From S5-327 sp965200975 (GTDB lineage Bacteria > Chloroflexota > Dehalococcoidia > Lucifugimonadales > Australimonadaceae), in contig OZ241740.1 of NCBI GenBank assembly GCA_965200975.1, positions 496,001-560,000 of the forward strand: a DNA stretch of 64,000 nucleotides. The letters run 5' to 3'. A program made the position numbers and the translations under genes. This document shows, piece by piece, positions 1 to 7,352 of the stretch. Below the pieces are notes generated by a model that was not told the DNA's origin, did no database searches, and worked only from the letters and a program-made list of their open reading frames with translations. How positions within the stretch are numbered: position 1 is the first letter of the stretch; every line of letters begins with the position of its first letter.

Positions 1-1159
1 TGACGTTCTCGATGAACTCCGCCGTGGCGGTGTCGTCGCGCTGCCAGTCGAGCAGCTGGCGGAGCCACGACATGCGCTCGTCGAACCGGCTGTCGCTGCT
101 GCCGCCCTCTTTGTAGCTCCAGTGCGACGCGACGCCGTACTCGGCGACCTGGTGCATCTGGTAAGTGCGCAACTGTACCTCCACAGGCAGGCCGCCGATG
201 GCCCGCACAGAGGTGTGGAGCGACTGGTACATATTCTCTTTCGGGTTGGCGATATAGTCGTCGAACTGGCCGGGGAGCGGCCTCCATAAGGTATGGACGG
301 CGCCGAGCGCGGCATAGCATTCGGGGATGGTCGGCACAAGCACGCGCAACGCGAAGAGGTCGTATATCTGGCTGATCTGCTTGCCCTGGTGCTCGTACGC
401 CTGGGCCTTGCGGTAGATGCTGTAGAGGTGCTTCGGGCGCCCGTAGACTTCGGCGCTGAACCCGGCGCGGGCGAGCTCGCGCTTGAGCACGTCGGTGATC
501 TGATCGACGTACGCCTCGCGCTCCGTCCGCTTCGCCGCGATGAGTGTCGAAATGCGCTTGTACTCGTCGGGGAGGAGGTAGCGGAACGCGAGGTCTTCGA
601 GTTGCCACTTCACCTCGCCCATGCCGAGCCGATGCGCGAGGGGCGCGTAGATGTCCAGCGTCTCCCGGGCTATCGCCATGCGCCGGGCGGCGGAGAGCGC
701 GCCGAGGGTGTGCATATTGTGCAGCCGGTCGGCCAGCTTGATGAGGACGACGCGGATGTCCTCCGCCATCGCGACGAGCATCTTGCGCAGGCTCTCGGCC
801 TGGCTGTCGCTGCGCACCACCAGCGGCTGCGCGTCGCCCGTGAGCGTGTCGATGCGCGCGAGCTTCGTCACCCCGTCGACGAGCTTCGCGACGTCGTCTC
901 CGAACCGCTTGCGAATATCGCCGAGCGACACATCGCAGTCCTCAACGACGTCATGAAGGAGCGCCGCGGCGACGGTGGGCGCGTCGAGCTTGAGGTTCGC
1001 AAGGTAAAGCGCCGCCTCGACCGGATGGTCGATGTAGGGCTCGCCGGAGCGCCGGGTCTGGCCCTCATGGGCCTCGACGGCGAACTCGAGGGCCTCCTCG
1101 ACGAACCTTGCCCCATCGGCGGGCAAGTACTCCCGAATACGTTCGAGCAAGGTCTCCAT
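1..1159 (-). CDS. rel: RelA/SpoT-family (p)ppGpp synthetase/hydrolase, truncated by window edge
   Basis: The first 386 codons of a Rel/SpoT alarmone enzyme that makes and degrades (p)ppGpp in the stringent response; the C-terminal TGS/ACT part lies outside the window. I translated this by hand from the minus strand. The N-terminal HD hydrolase domain is intact: H45, the HDVVED motif at residues 69-74 and LADRLHNM near 142-149. The synthetase domain follows at about 235-350, with YGRPKHLYSIYRK, YDLFALRV, YIANPKENMYQSLHTSV and EVQLRT. Both halves look functional, so a bifunctional Rel is likely. The ATG at 1159 sits 6 nt after a perfect TATAAT on the minus strand with no SD, so the mRNA is probably leaderless. 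It is divergent from hisS, with a hairpin repeat between them. Confidence 0.93.
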   Translation of the reverse strand, partial: METLLERIREYLPADGARFVEEALEFAVEAHEGQTRRSGEPYIDHPVEAALYLANLKLDAPTVAAALLHDVVEDCDVSLGDIRKRFGDDVAKLVDGVTKLARIDTLTGDAQPLVVRSDSQAESLRKMLVAMAEDIRVVLIKLADRLHNMHTLGALSAARRMAIARETLDIYAPLAHRLGMGEVKWQLEDLAFRYLLPDEYKRISTLIAAKRTEREAYVDQITDVLKRELARAGFSAEVYGRPKHLYSIYRKAQAYEHQGKQISQIYDLFALRVLVPTIPECYAALGAVHTLWRPLPGQFDDYIANPKENMYQSLHTSVRAIGGLPVEVQLRTYQMHQVAEYGVASHWSYKEGGSSDSRFDERMSWLRQLLDWQRDDTATAEFIENV

Positions 1160-1165
1160 ACGCGC

Positions 1166-1171
1166 ATTATA
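1166..1171 (-). promoter_or_regulatory. -10 box of rel, leaderless-type
   Basis: Reads TATAAT on the minus strand, six bases before the rel ATG at 1159. No -35 hexamer or SD is evident. The spacing puts the transcription start at or beside the start codon. Confidence 0.6.
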
Positions 1172-1235
1172 GCCCTCTCGCCGGCGCTGCCCCGCAGGCG
1201 GGCTGAAGAGCAAACTCCCTCCCCGGTTTCCGAGC

Positions 1236-1289
1236 TTCCCCTGGGAGTCCGGGGGAACGGACGCTCTCCCGGCGGCGCGCCGGCGCCGA
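1236..1289 (+). repeat. Dispersed hairpin repeat, copy 1 (diverged)
   Basis: A variant of the intergenic repeat also found near 4.1, 7.2, 25.5, 29.6, 44.2, 52.2 and 55.4 kb. The stem is CCGGGGGAACG (1249-1259) with CGCTCTCCCGG (1262-1272), followed by a GC-rich CGCGCCGGCGC tail. It lies between the divergent rel and hisS genes. Confidence 0.7.
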
Positions 1290-1328
1290 CTCCCCCGCTA
1301 TTCCCTCTCCGGCGCAGCTCCGGGAGCC

Positions 1329-1334
1329 TATAAT
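1329..1334 (+). promoter_or_regulatory. -10 box of hisS, leaderless-type
   Basis: A perfect TATAAT ending 7 nt before the hisS ATG at 1342. No SD is present in the gap, so initiation is probably leaderless. Confidence 0.6.
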
Positions 1335-1341
1335 AGGCGCT

Positions 1342-2592
1342 ATGCAGCAAGCTCCCCGCGGCGCAGACGACATCCTCCCCGGCCAGCAACGCTACTGGTC
1401 GTTCACGCAGGCTACGCTTGCCGGCGCCGCCCACGCGTTCGGCTACGCGCGCATCGACACGCCCATGTTCGAGGACACGCGCCTCTTCACCCGCACGGTC
1501 GGCGAAGAGACCGACATCGTGCAGAAGGAGATGTACACGTTCGAAGACCGCGGAGGGCAGTCGCTCACGCTGCGCCCGGAGGGAACGGCGGCGGTCTGCC
1601 GCGCCTACATCGAGCACGGCCTCCACAATCAGGCGCAGCCGGTGCGCCTCTACTACTTCTGTCCGATGTTCCGGTACGACCGCCCGCAGGCCGGACGCTA
1701 CCGGCAGTTTCATCAGTTCGGAGTCGAGGCTATCGGCGACGGCGGCGCGACCGTCGATCTCGAAGTCATACAGCTCGCGATGCTCGGCATGGAACGGCTG
1801 GGGCTTGGCGGCATGACGCTGGCGCTGAACAACATCGGCGACCGCCAGGACAGGCCGCGGTACATCGAGGCGCTGCGCGAGCACTTCCGCCCTCATCGCG
1901 CCCACCTCGGCAGGGACGACCAGCGCCGGTTCGAAACGAGCCCCCTGCGCCTGCTCGACTCGAAAGAGCTGGCCGGCGAGTCGTTTACGGAGACCGCGCC
2001 CCGCAGCGCCGACTTCCTCGGCCCCGAGGCGCAGGCGCACTGGGACGAGCTGCTGGGGCATCTCGACGCGCTCGGGCTCCCGTACCGGCTCGACCACAAG
2101 CTGGTGCGCGGGCTCGACTACTACACGCGCACCGTGTTCGAAGTCCACCCCTCGCGCGAAGGAGCGCAGAGCGCTGTGTGCGCCGGAGGCCGGTATGACG
2201 GCCTCATCGAGCAGATCGGAGGCAAGCCGACTCCGGGAATCGGGTTCGCCGCAGGCGTCGAGCGGATGATCCTCAATATGAAGGAGCAGGGCGCGGAGCC
2301 GCCGGAGAACGCTCCGAGGCCGTTCCTGGCCGCGTACCGTGGCGAGGCGGCCAAGGCAGCCGCCCTCCGGCTCGCGGCTGCGCTTCGCGCGGAAGGCGGC
2401 AGTGCGACGCTTGCGCCCGACCGCAGCCTGAAGGCGCAGCTGCGGTACGCGTCGGCAATAGAAGCGCCCGGCGTGCTCATCCTCGGCGACGCGGAGCTTG
2501 CCAAGGGCGTCGTGACCTATCGCGATATGGCGACAGGCGGCCAGTGCGAGCTCCCTCTTGCCGAAGCTCCCCGGAGGCTCGTTATCGGGTAG
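1342..2592 (+). CDS. hisS: Histidyl-tRNA synthetase
   Basis: A class II aminoacyl-tRNA synthetase that charges tRNA-His in the cytoplasm; 416 aa, normal for the family. Visible signatures in order: PRGADDILPG at the N-terminus, TLRPEGTAAVCRAYIEHGL, motif 2 with FCPMFRYDRPQAGRYRQFHQ, the histidine-specific LVRGLDYYTRTVFEV, AGGRYDGL, and motif 3 GIGFAAGVERMI. The C-terminal anticodon-binding domain starts near residue 325. The ATG at 1342 is favoured because a TATAAT lies 7 nt upstream. The gene ends at a strong bidirectional hairpin shared with the convergent lipoprotein gene. Confidence 0.97.
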   Translation: MQQAPRGADDILPGQQRYWSFTQATLAGAAHAFGYARIDTPMFEDTRLFTRTVGEETDIVQKEMYTFEDRGGQSLTLRPEGTAAVCRAYIEHGLHNQAQPVRLYYFCPMFRYDRPQAGRYRQFHQFGVEAIGDGGATVDLEVIQLAMLGMERLGLGGMTLALNNIGDRQDRPRYIEALREHFRPHRAHLGRDDQRRFETSPLRLLDSKELAGESFTETAPRSADFLGPEAQAHWDELLGHLDALGLPYRLDHKLVRGLDYYTRTVFEVHPSREGAQSAVCAGGRYDGLIEQIGGKPTPGIGFAAGVERMILNMKEQGAEPPENAPRPFLAAYRGEAAKAAALRLAAALRAEGGSATLAPDRSLKAQLRYASAIEAPGVLILGDAELAKGVVTYRDMATGGQCELPLAEAPRRLVIG

Positions 2593-2625
2593 CCGGAGCC
2601 TCCCCCTCATTACGCGCCATTACGC

Positions 2626-2656
2626 AGAGGAGGCGCCCCCAAGGGGCGCCTCCTCT
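2626..2656. terminator. Bidirectional terminator hairpin between hisS and the lipoprotein gene
   Basis: A perfect 14-bp stem, AGAGGAGGCGCCCC (2626-2639) with GGGGCGCCTCCTCT (2643-2656), and a 3-nt loop. It lies exactly between two convergent genes. There is no long U-tract. Confidence 0.75.
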
Positions 2657-2677
2657 CAGTTTGACGTTGGGGAACGC

Positions 2678-4021
2678 TCAGTTCGTCGAGGGGAAGGACA
2701 GGTCGAGGGAGAAGCTCTGAGCGCTCCGGAACGTCCCTGTCTCCGTCGCGGCTGCGCCGTCGAGCCAGAACTCGATTCGCTGGTTCTCGTAAGCCTGCTG
2801 ACAAGCGCCGATCGTGAGGCGGTACCTGCCGGAGGAGCTGACGTCGGAGAAGAACCACAGGTCGTTGAGGGTTCGATGGGTCACCTTCGCGTACACCTTG
2901 CTTCCCGACGGGGGCAGGCTGCCGCCAACGGTGATGTTGCCGGAGAAGAAGGTGGGTATCGGCGGAATCGAAGTCCCTCCGCCCACGCACTGGTTCACCT
3001 CAGGGTCGATGCGAATGGCCCCCTGGACGCGCGGGATGATATCGATGAGGTTGCCGGCGCTCAGGGCGTAGCTCTCCTCCGGGAGGCTGAGGCCGATGTC
3101 GACCATGAACGATTGCTCCATGCGTATCCCGCGGAGCTGTCCGTACTCGTCCACAACCGCGCCGCCTTCAGTGCCCGGATCGTACCGCCCCTGCAGCTGG
3201 AAGTAGAGGAGGCCGTTCGCCAGGCTCTGGCGGGAGCCGGCGACGGACGTGTTGTTCGCAGTGGGCCGCGAGCCTGCTCCAAGGTGCTGCAGCGTGACGA
3301 GCTCCTTGCCGACGTTCGGCACGGAGATATCGCCGACTTCGATGACATCGAACGCTCCCGGAGGGTTGACGGCGTGGTAGAGGGCCAGGTTGAAGTCGTC
3401 GTCGCGCCCGGCCACCCACGCCTGCCCGGCGACGCCGCCCGGGGTGACGTACTGAATGGTGGGCGACTCGCCGAGATTGGAGGTCGTAGTGGCGATCAGG
3501 CCGGACGACTCAAGCATGACGCCCGTCCACGTTCGTGGGCCATTGATGAGCTTGACCACGCCGGCCTCGGCGATCATCGAGCCCGTACTCAGGTCGCGCA
3601 TCGGCGTAGGCGTCGGCCTAGGCGTTGCCGTCGGGGTGGGCGTTGGAGTCGCTGTCGGCGTCGACGTAGGCCGCGGGGTGGGAGTAGGCCACGGGGTGGG
3701 AGTCGGCTGCGGCGTCGCAGTAGCCGTAGGAGTCGGCGTCAGGGTCGGCGTAGGCGTCGGCGTCAGCGTAGGCGTCGGGGGAATAGGAGTCGGGGTTGCC
3801 GTCGGAGTTGCCGTCGGCGTGGGAGTGGGCGTGAACGTAGGAGTCGGGGGAACAGGAGTCGGCGTCGGCGGCTCCGGCGTGTTGGTAGGCGTTGGGGTGT
3901 GGGTCGGAGTAGGCGTTGGCGGCTGCGCCGGGGTCGGCGTAGAGGAATCGCCGCACGCAACGACGAATGCAAACGCGATGATGAAGGCCGGAGCTAGCAG
4001 GGCGAGACGGAAATGCCTCAT
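2678..4021 (-). CDS. Lipoprotein with Thr/Pro-rich linker and catalytically dead HtrA-like domain
   Basis: Predicted secreted lipoprotein of 447 aa when started at ATG 4021. A TTG at 4051 would add ten residues. A hydrophobic signal peptide ends in the lipobox FVVAC (Cys 23). Residues about 28-140 are a Thr-Pro repeat linker. The next ~170 residues follow the layout of a DegP/HtrA S1C protease (TGVMLESSGLIA, DDDFNLALYHA, GTEGGAVVDEYGQLRGIRM). All three catalytic positions appear replaced: His by Ser ~181, Asp by Asn ~211, Ser by Glu ~285. A C-terminal beta-sandwich-like domain follows. It is therefore probably a surface-anchored binding or sensing protein. The alignment was done by eye. The gene stands alone, convergent with hisS. 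Confidence 0.8.
   Translation of the reverse strand: MRHFRLALLAPAFIIAFAFVVACGDSSTPTPAQPPTPTPTHTPTPTNTPEPPTPTPVPPTPTFTPTPTPTATPTATPTPIPPTPTLTPTPTPTLTPTPTATATPQPTPTPWPTPTPRPTSTPTATPTPTPTATPRPTPTPMRDLSTGSMIAEAGVVKLINGPRTWTGVMLESSGLIATTTSNLGESPTIQYVTPGGVAGQAWVAGRDDDFNLALYHAVNPPGAFDVIEVGDISVPNVGKELVTLQHLGAGSRPTANNTSVAGSRQSLANGLLYFQLQGRYDPGTEGGAVVDEYGQLRGIRMEQSFMVDIGLSLPEESYALSAGNLIDIIPRVQGAIRIDPEVNQCVGGGTSIPPIPTFFSGNITVGGSLPPSGSKVYAKVTHRTLNDLWFFSDVSSSGRYRLTIGACQQAYENQRIEFWLDGAAATETGTFRSAQSFSLDLSFPSTN
3612..3945. repeat. Tandem repeats encoding a Thr/Pro linker
   Basis: Reiterated GTAGGCGTCGG / GGAGTCGGGG-type units (plus-strand reading) that encode the TPTPTP linker of the minus-strand lipoprotein. 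The unit length is irregular. The same kind of array recurs at 34.8-35.3 kb, so both could vary by slippage or recombination. Confidence 0.85.
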
Positions 4022-4057
4022 AGACAATGAACTCGCTTTCAAGGGACTCAATGCAAA

Positions 4058-4063
4058 ATTATA
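4058..4063 (-). promoter_or_regulatory. Candidate -10 box of the HtrA-like lipoprotein gene
   Basis: TATAAT on the minus strand. It predicts a transcript starting near 4051, giving a ~30-nt leader before ATG 4021, or none before the TTG at 4051. No clear -35 is seen. Confidence 0.45.
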
Positions 4064-4131
4064 TCACCAGCCTCTTATCTGCTGCCTCTGCTTACGCTGC
4101 GAGTTTCCCTCGTTCGGCTGCCCCCCTCCCG

Positions 4132-4174
4132 TTCCCAGGGGGTCTGGGGGAGCGAACGCTCTCCCAGCTTCCGG
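4132..4174 (+). repeat. Dispersed hairpin repeat, copy 2
   Basis: Full-length core: CTGGGGGAGCG (4144-4154) pairs with CGCTCTCCCAG (4157-4167) with one G-T position, preceded by TTCCCAGGGGGT. It sits between the divergent lipoprotein gene and prfA. Confidence 0.85.
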
Positions 4175-4202
4175 ACTAGCAACCGAGAGGGCAGAACCGG
4201 TG

Positions 4203-4242
4203 TGCTACACTTCACTCAGCAGCCCCCCGATGGCGGGGGGCT
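4203..4242 (+). promoter_or_regulatory. prfA promoter (extended -10) and 5' leader hairpin
   Basis: TGCTACACT at 4203-4211 fits an extended -10. Just downstream a 9-bp stem, AGCCCCCCG (4221-4229) with CGGGGGGCT (4234-4242), would form near the 5' end of the prfA mRNA, 21 nt before its GTG start. It could stabilise the message or modulate access to the ribosome site, but no known riboswitch is recognised. Confidence 0.45.
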
Positions 4243-4263
4243 CCATTATGAGGGCGGGACGTC

Positions 4264-5349
4264 GTGTTCGAACGACTCGAAAACCTGCTGAGGCGTAGCG
4301 AGGAGATCGACGAGACCTTCGTTATGCCGGAGACTGCCAACGACCCGGAACTGATGAACAGGCTCGCCAAGGAGCGCGCCGACCTTCAGCCGGTTGTGGC
4401 CGCCTACCGCCGTCTGCAAACAGCCACAGACGAACTGTCCGACGCCAGGCTCCTCGCCTCAGACGACGACCCCGAGGTGGCCGAAATGGCCCGCGAGGAA
4501 GCGCTTCGCCTGACGTCCGACCTGGAGCGGCTCGAGGGCGAGCTTCGCGCCGCGCTCGTGCCGAAGGACCCGCACGACGGCAAGAACGTAATTATGGAGA
4601 TACGGGGAGGCACAGGAGGCGACGAGGCTGCGCTGTTCGCCGGCGACCTCTTCCGTATGTACCAGCGCTACGCGCAACGGCACAGCCTGCAGGTCGAGAT
4701 CGTCAACACTAGCGAAACCGAGGGCGGCGGATTCAAGGAGATTGTCTGCTCTATCTCCGGATCCGGCGCTTACCGCTTGCTGAAACATGAGAGCGGCGTG
4801 CACCGCGTGCAGCGCGTCCCCGTCACCGAGGCGCAAGGACGCATTCACACCTCCACCGCCACCGTCGCCGTGCTGCCCGAAGCCGACGAGGTGGACGTTG
4901 CGATACGCCCCGAGGACTTGCGGATCGACATTTTTCACTCCGGGGGCCCGGGCGGGCAGAACGTGAACAAGGTGGCTACGGCGGTGCGCGTCGTGCACGC
5001 GCCTACCGGCATCGTGGTGGTCTCGCAGGGCGAACGGTCGCAGCTCCGCAACAAAAACGAGGCGCTTGCGGTGCTGCGGTCGCGCCTGTACGAGCAGCAA
5101 CTGCAGGAACAGCAGGCCCACACGTCCGAAACCCGGCGCTCCCAGGTGGGCAGCGGCGAACGCTCGGAGAAGGTGCGCACCTACAACTTCCCGCAAGACC
5201 GCCTCACCGACCACCGCATCGGAATGTCGATCCACGGCTTGCAGGAAGTGATGAACGGCGCCGGACAGCTCGACGCGTTGGTGCAGGCGCTGCTGCAGGA
5301 CGAGCAGGCCCGCTTGCTCGAAGAGAGCGGCGAGGACAGCGCAGCCTGA
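4264..5349 (+). CDS. prfA: Peptide chain release factor 1
   Basis: Class I release factor that reads UAA/UAG and triggers peptide release on the ribosome; 361 aa, standard length. The codon-recognition tripeptide is PVT (residues 186-188, in QRVPVTEAQGRIHTST), typical of RF1 and not the SPF of RF2. The GGQ motif is at 230-232 inside HSGGPGGQNVNK. A GTG start at 4264 is preceded by GAGGG. The stop codon overlaps the putative CTG start of prmC, whose product methylates the GGQ glutamine, so the two form the usual prfA-prmC pair. Confidence 0.97.
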   Translation: MFERLENLLRRSEEIDETFVMPETANDPELMNRLAKERADLQPVVAAYRRLQTATDELSDARLLASDDDPEVAEMAREEALRLTSDLERLEGELRAALVPKDPHDGKNVIMEIRGGTGGDEAALFAGDLFRMYQRYAQRHSLQVEIVNTSETEGGGFKEIVCSISGSGAYRLLKHESGVHRVQRVPVTEAQGRIHTSTATVAVLPEADEVDVAIRPEDLRIDIFHSGGPGGQNVNKVATAVRVVHAPTGIVVVSQGERSQLRNKNEALAVLRSRLYEQQLQEQQAHTSETRRSQVGSGERSEKVRTYNFPQDRLTDHRIGMSIHGLQEVMNGAGQLDALVQALLQDEQARLLEESGEDSAA

Positions 5350-6212
5350 ACGCGCCCCGGCAGACGCTAGGGTTCCTTGTCCGCAGGACGGCTGCGCGCC
5401 TCGAGGCCGCCGGCGCCGGCGATGCGCGCCTCGAAGCTGACCTCATCTGGATGACCGCGCTCGGCGTCGACCGGGCCCGCCTCTACGCCGCATTCAACGC
5501 GCCGCCCCCGCCGGACGCCGCAGAGCGGGCCGGCGCGCTCCTTGACCGCCGCCTCGCCCACGAGCCCGTCGCCTATTTGATGGGCAAGCGGGAGTTCTAC
5601 GGCGTCGAGATCGTCGTCGGCCCCGGCGTGCTCATCCCCCGCCCGGACACCGAAACGGTTGTCGAGGAGACGTTGCGGCTCGTCGAAGGCGTGGACGCTC
5701 CCTGCATTGCGGACGTTGGCTGCGGCAGCGGCGCTATCGCCGTCGCGCTCGCCAAATCCCGCTCCGACGCCGCAGTCTACGCGCTGGACATCGCGCCGCG
5801 CGCGCTGGATCTGACGGCGCTCAATGCCTCTGCGAACGGCGTTGGCGACAGAGTGCAGACGCTCGAGAGCGACCTGCTGGCGGCCCTCCCGCGTCCGGCG
5901 CACGCGATAGCCGCAAACCTGCCGTATGTGCGCTCGGCCGAAATCCCCACGCTCGATCCGGAAGTGCGGCTGTTCGAGCCGCGCGAAGCGCTCGACGGCG
6001 GCGAGGACGGCCTGTCGCTCATCCGCCGCCTGCTCGCCGAAGCCGTTCCTGCGAACGGAAAGCTGCGCCCGGGCGGCGCAATCGTTCTGGAGATGGACCC
6101 GCGCCAAATCGAGGCTGCCGCGCGCTACGCAGCGTCGCGCTTGCCAGAGTCGACCTCCCGCATAGTCCGCGACCTCGCGGGCCGCGACCGCGTGCTCGTA
6201 GTGGAGACCTGA
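5346..6212 (+). CDS. prmC: Release factor glutamine N5-methyltransferase, probable CTG start
   Basis: SAM-dependent methyltransferase that modifies the GGQ glutamine of release factors. Seen: PRPDTETVVE, the SAM-binding loop ADVGCGSGAIAVALA, and ANLPYV where the canonical active site is NPPY (NLPY variants occur in some bacterial homologues, as I recall). The first in-frame ATG (5451) would delete the N-terminal helical domain. The upstream frame encodes a convincing PrmC N-terminus (TLGFLVRRTAARLEAAG...), and the only plausible start is CTG at 5346, overlapping the prfA stop as CTGA with GAGG ten bases upstream. That gives 288 aa, normal for PrmC. The function is secure; the start codon is inferred. 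Confidence 0.9.
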   Translation: MNAPRQTLGFLVRRTAARLEAAGAGDARLEADLIWMTALGVDRARLYAAFNAPPPPDAAERAGALLDRRLAHEPVAYLMGKREFYGVEIVVGPGVLIPRPDTETVVEETLRLVEGVDAPCIADVGCGSGAIAVALAKSRSDAAVYALDIAPRALDLTALNASANGVGDRVQTLESDLLAALPRPAHAIAANLPYVRSAEIPTLDPEVRLFEPREALDGGEDGLSLIRRLLAEAVPANGKLRPGGAIVLEMDPRQIEAAARYAASRLPESTSRIVRDLAGRDRVLVVET

Positions 6213-6347
6213 GCGGCAGGCCGGGCTTGCTTGCTGCTCGCGATTGCGCATACAGCGAGGCGCAGGTTCGCGCTCCCGCCGCCCTCTCCTGAACTCTGAA
6301 CAGCTACGGAAAGGATAAAAGCAAGGAGGGGCAGGGAAGCGGGGTGG

Positions 6348-6353
6348 TAACCT
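6348..6353 (+). promoter_or_regulatory. Possible -10 box of menB, leaderless-type
   Basis: TAACCT (TANNNT) ending 7 nt before the menB ATG. The only SD-like string (AAGGAGGGG, about 6324-6332) lies too far upstream, some 28 nt from the ATG, to place the ribosome. Confidence 0.4.
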
Positions 6354-6360
6354 GCGCCGT

Positions 6361-7158
6361 ATGACGTACACCGACATCCTCTACGAGAAGTCCGCGGGCC
6401 TGGCGACGATCACCATCAACCGCCCGGAGGTGCGCAACGCGTTCCGCCCGCTCACCGTCGACGAACTGATCGACGCGTTTCGGGACGCCTGGGAGGACGA
6501 CGACGTGGGCGTCGTGGCGCTCACCGGAGCAGGCGACAAGGCGTTTTCGAGCGGCGGCGACCAGAAGGCGCGCGGGAAAGACGGCTACCAGGACGGCTCA
6601 GGCCATACGAAATTGCGCATCACCGAGCTGCACGCGGTCATCCGCATGATCCCCAAGCCGGTGATCGCCGCAGTCAACGGCTACGCTATCGGCGGCGGAC
6701 ACGTGCTGCACGTCATCTGCGACCTGTCGCTCGCGTCGGAGACTGCGGTGTTCGGACAGAGCGGCCCGAAAGTCGGCAGCTTCGACGCCGGGTTCGGCAC
6801 CGTCTTCCTCGCCCGGGTCGTCGGCGAGAAGAAGGCGCGCGAGATATGGTACCTGTGCCGTCAGTACTCGGCGCAGGAGGCGCTCGAGATGGGCCTCGTC
6901 AACAAGGTCGTCCCTCCAAACGAGCTGATGACCGAGACCCGCGCGTGGGCCGACCGTATGCTGGAGATGAGCCCGACCGCGCTGCGCTTCCTGAAGGCGT
7001 CGTTCAATCAGGACACCGATTGGGCGTACGGTCTGCAGCAGATGGCGCACGGCGCAGTACACCTCTTCTACAACACCGACGAGGCGGAGGAGGGCGTCCG
7101 CGCCTTCAACGAGAAGCGCCCCCCCGACTTCTCGCCATACCGCAAGCAAGGCTGGTGA
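6361..7158 (+). CDS. menB: 1,4-dihydroxy-2-naphthoyl-CoA synthase
   Basis: Crotonase-fold enzyme that closes the second ring of the menaquinone head group. At 265 aa it matches MenB over its length rather than a generic enoyl-CoA hydratase. Evidence: SSGGDQKARGKDGY, the oxyanion-hole segment GYAIGGGHVLH, GQSGPKVGSFDAGFG with the catalytic Asp, REIWYLCRQYSAQEAL, and the typical C-terminus FNEKRPPDFSPYRK. Gly in SGPKVGSFD, where actinobacterial enzymes have Asp, fits the bicarbonate-dependent class as I recall it. menA follows after two hairpin repeats, supporting a menaquinone role and so an electron-transport chain. Confidence 0.92.
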   Translation: MTYTDILYEKSAGLATITINRPEVRNAFRPLTVDELIDAFRDAWEDDDVGVVALTGAGDKAFSSGGDQKARGKDGYQDGSGHTKLRITELHAVIRMIPKPVIAAVNGYAIGGGHVLHVICDLSLASETAVFGQSGPKVGSFDAGFGTVFLARVVGEKKAREIWYLCRQYSAQEALEMGLVNKVVPPNELMTETRAWADRMLEMSPTALRFLKASFNQDTDWAYGLQQMAHGAVHLFYNTDEAEEGVRAFNEKRPPDFSPYRKQGW

Positions 7159-7185
7159 TCGGCGCCTGCCGGACTACCCCTACTA

Positions 7186-7230
7186 TTCCCAGGGGGTCTG
7201 GGGGAGCGCACGCTCTCCCAGTTTCCGCGC
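7186..7230 (+). repeat. Dispersed hairpin repeat, copy 3
   Basis: TTCCCAGGGGGTCTGGGGGAGCG followed by CACGCTCTCCCAG in the menB-menA gap; same orientation as all other copies. The next copy follows about 54 bp on. Confidence 0.85.
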
Positions 7231-7240
7231 TACCTCCATA

Positions 7241-7283
7241 ACCCCGGGGGTCTGTGGCAGCGCACGCTCTCCCAGCTTTCCGC
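7241..7283 (+). repeat. Dispersed hairpin repeat, copy 4
   Basis: A slightly diverged copy (ACCCCGGGGGTCTGTGGCAGCG, then CACGCTCTCCCAGC) directly after copy 3. The pair shows the element can expand in tandem. Confidence 0.8.
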
Positions 7284-7340
7284 ATCGATTCGCCTCGCTC
7301 CTAACGTGCGCGTAGCTCTCTGTCGCGCTGCCGAACTTGC

Positions 7341-7346
7341 TATCCT
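7341..7346 (+). promoter_or_regulatory. -10 box of menA, leaderless-type
   Basis: TATCCT ending exactly 6 nt before the menA ATG at 7353. No SD lies in the gap. Confidence 0.5.
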
Positions 7347-7352
7347 GCGCGT

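Noticed and set aside
868..2610. A 580-codon open frame antisense to rel and hisS
   Set aside because: Arg/Ala-rich shadow translation of the opposite strand of hisS; no family resemblance, and hisS is certain.
4221..4242. prfA leader hairpin as an intrinsic terminator
   Set aside because: It lies just after a likely -10 box and is followed by the prfA SD, with no U-tract; better viewed as a 5' leader structure.
3456..4298. GVGVGVG-repeat protein opposite the Thr/Pro linker
   Set aside because: It is the complement of the TPTP codons (GTNGGN), with no signal or fold; the lipoprotein strand is the real gene.
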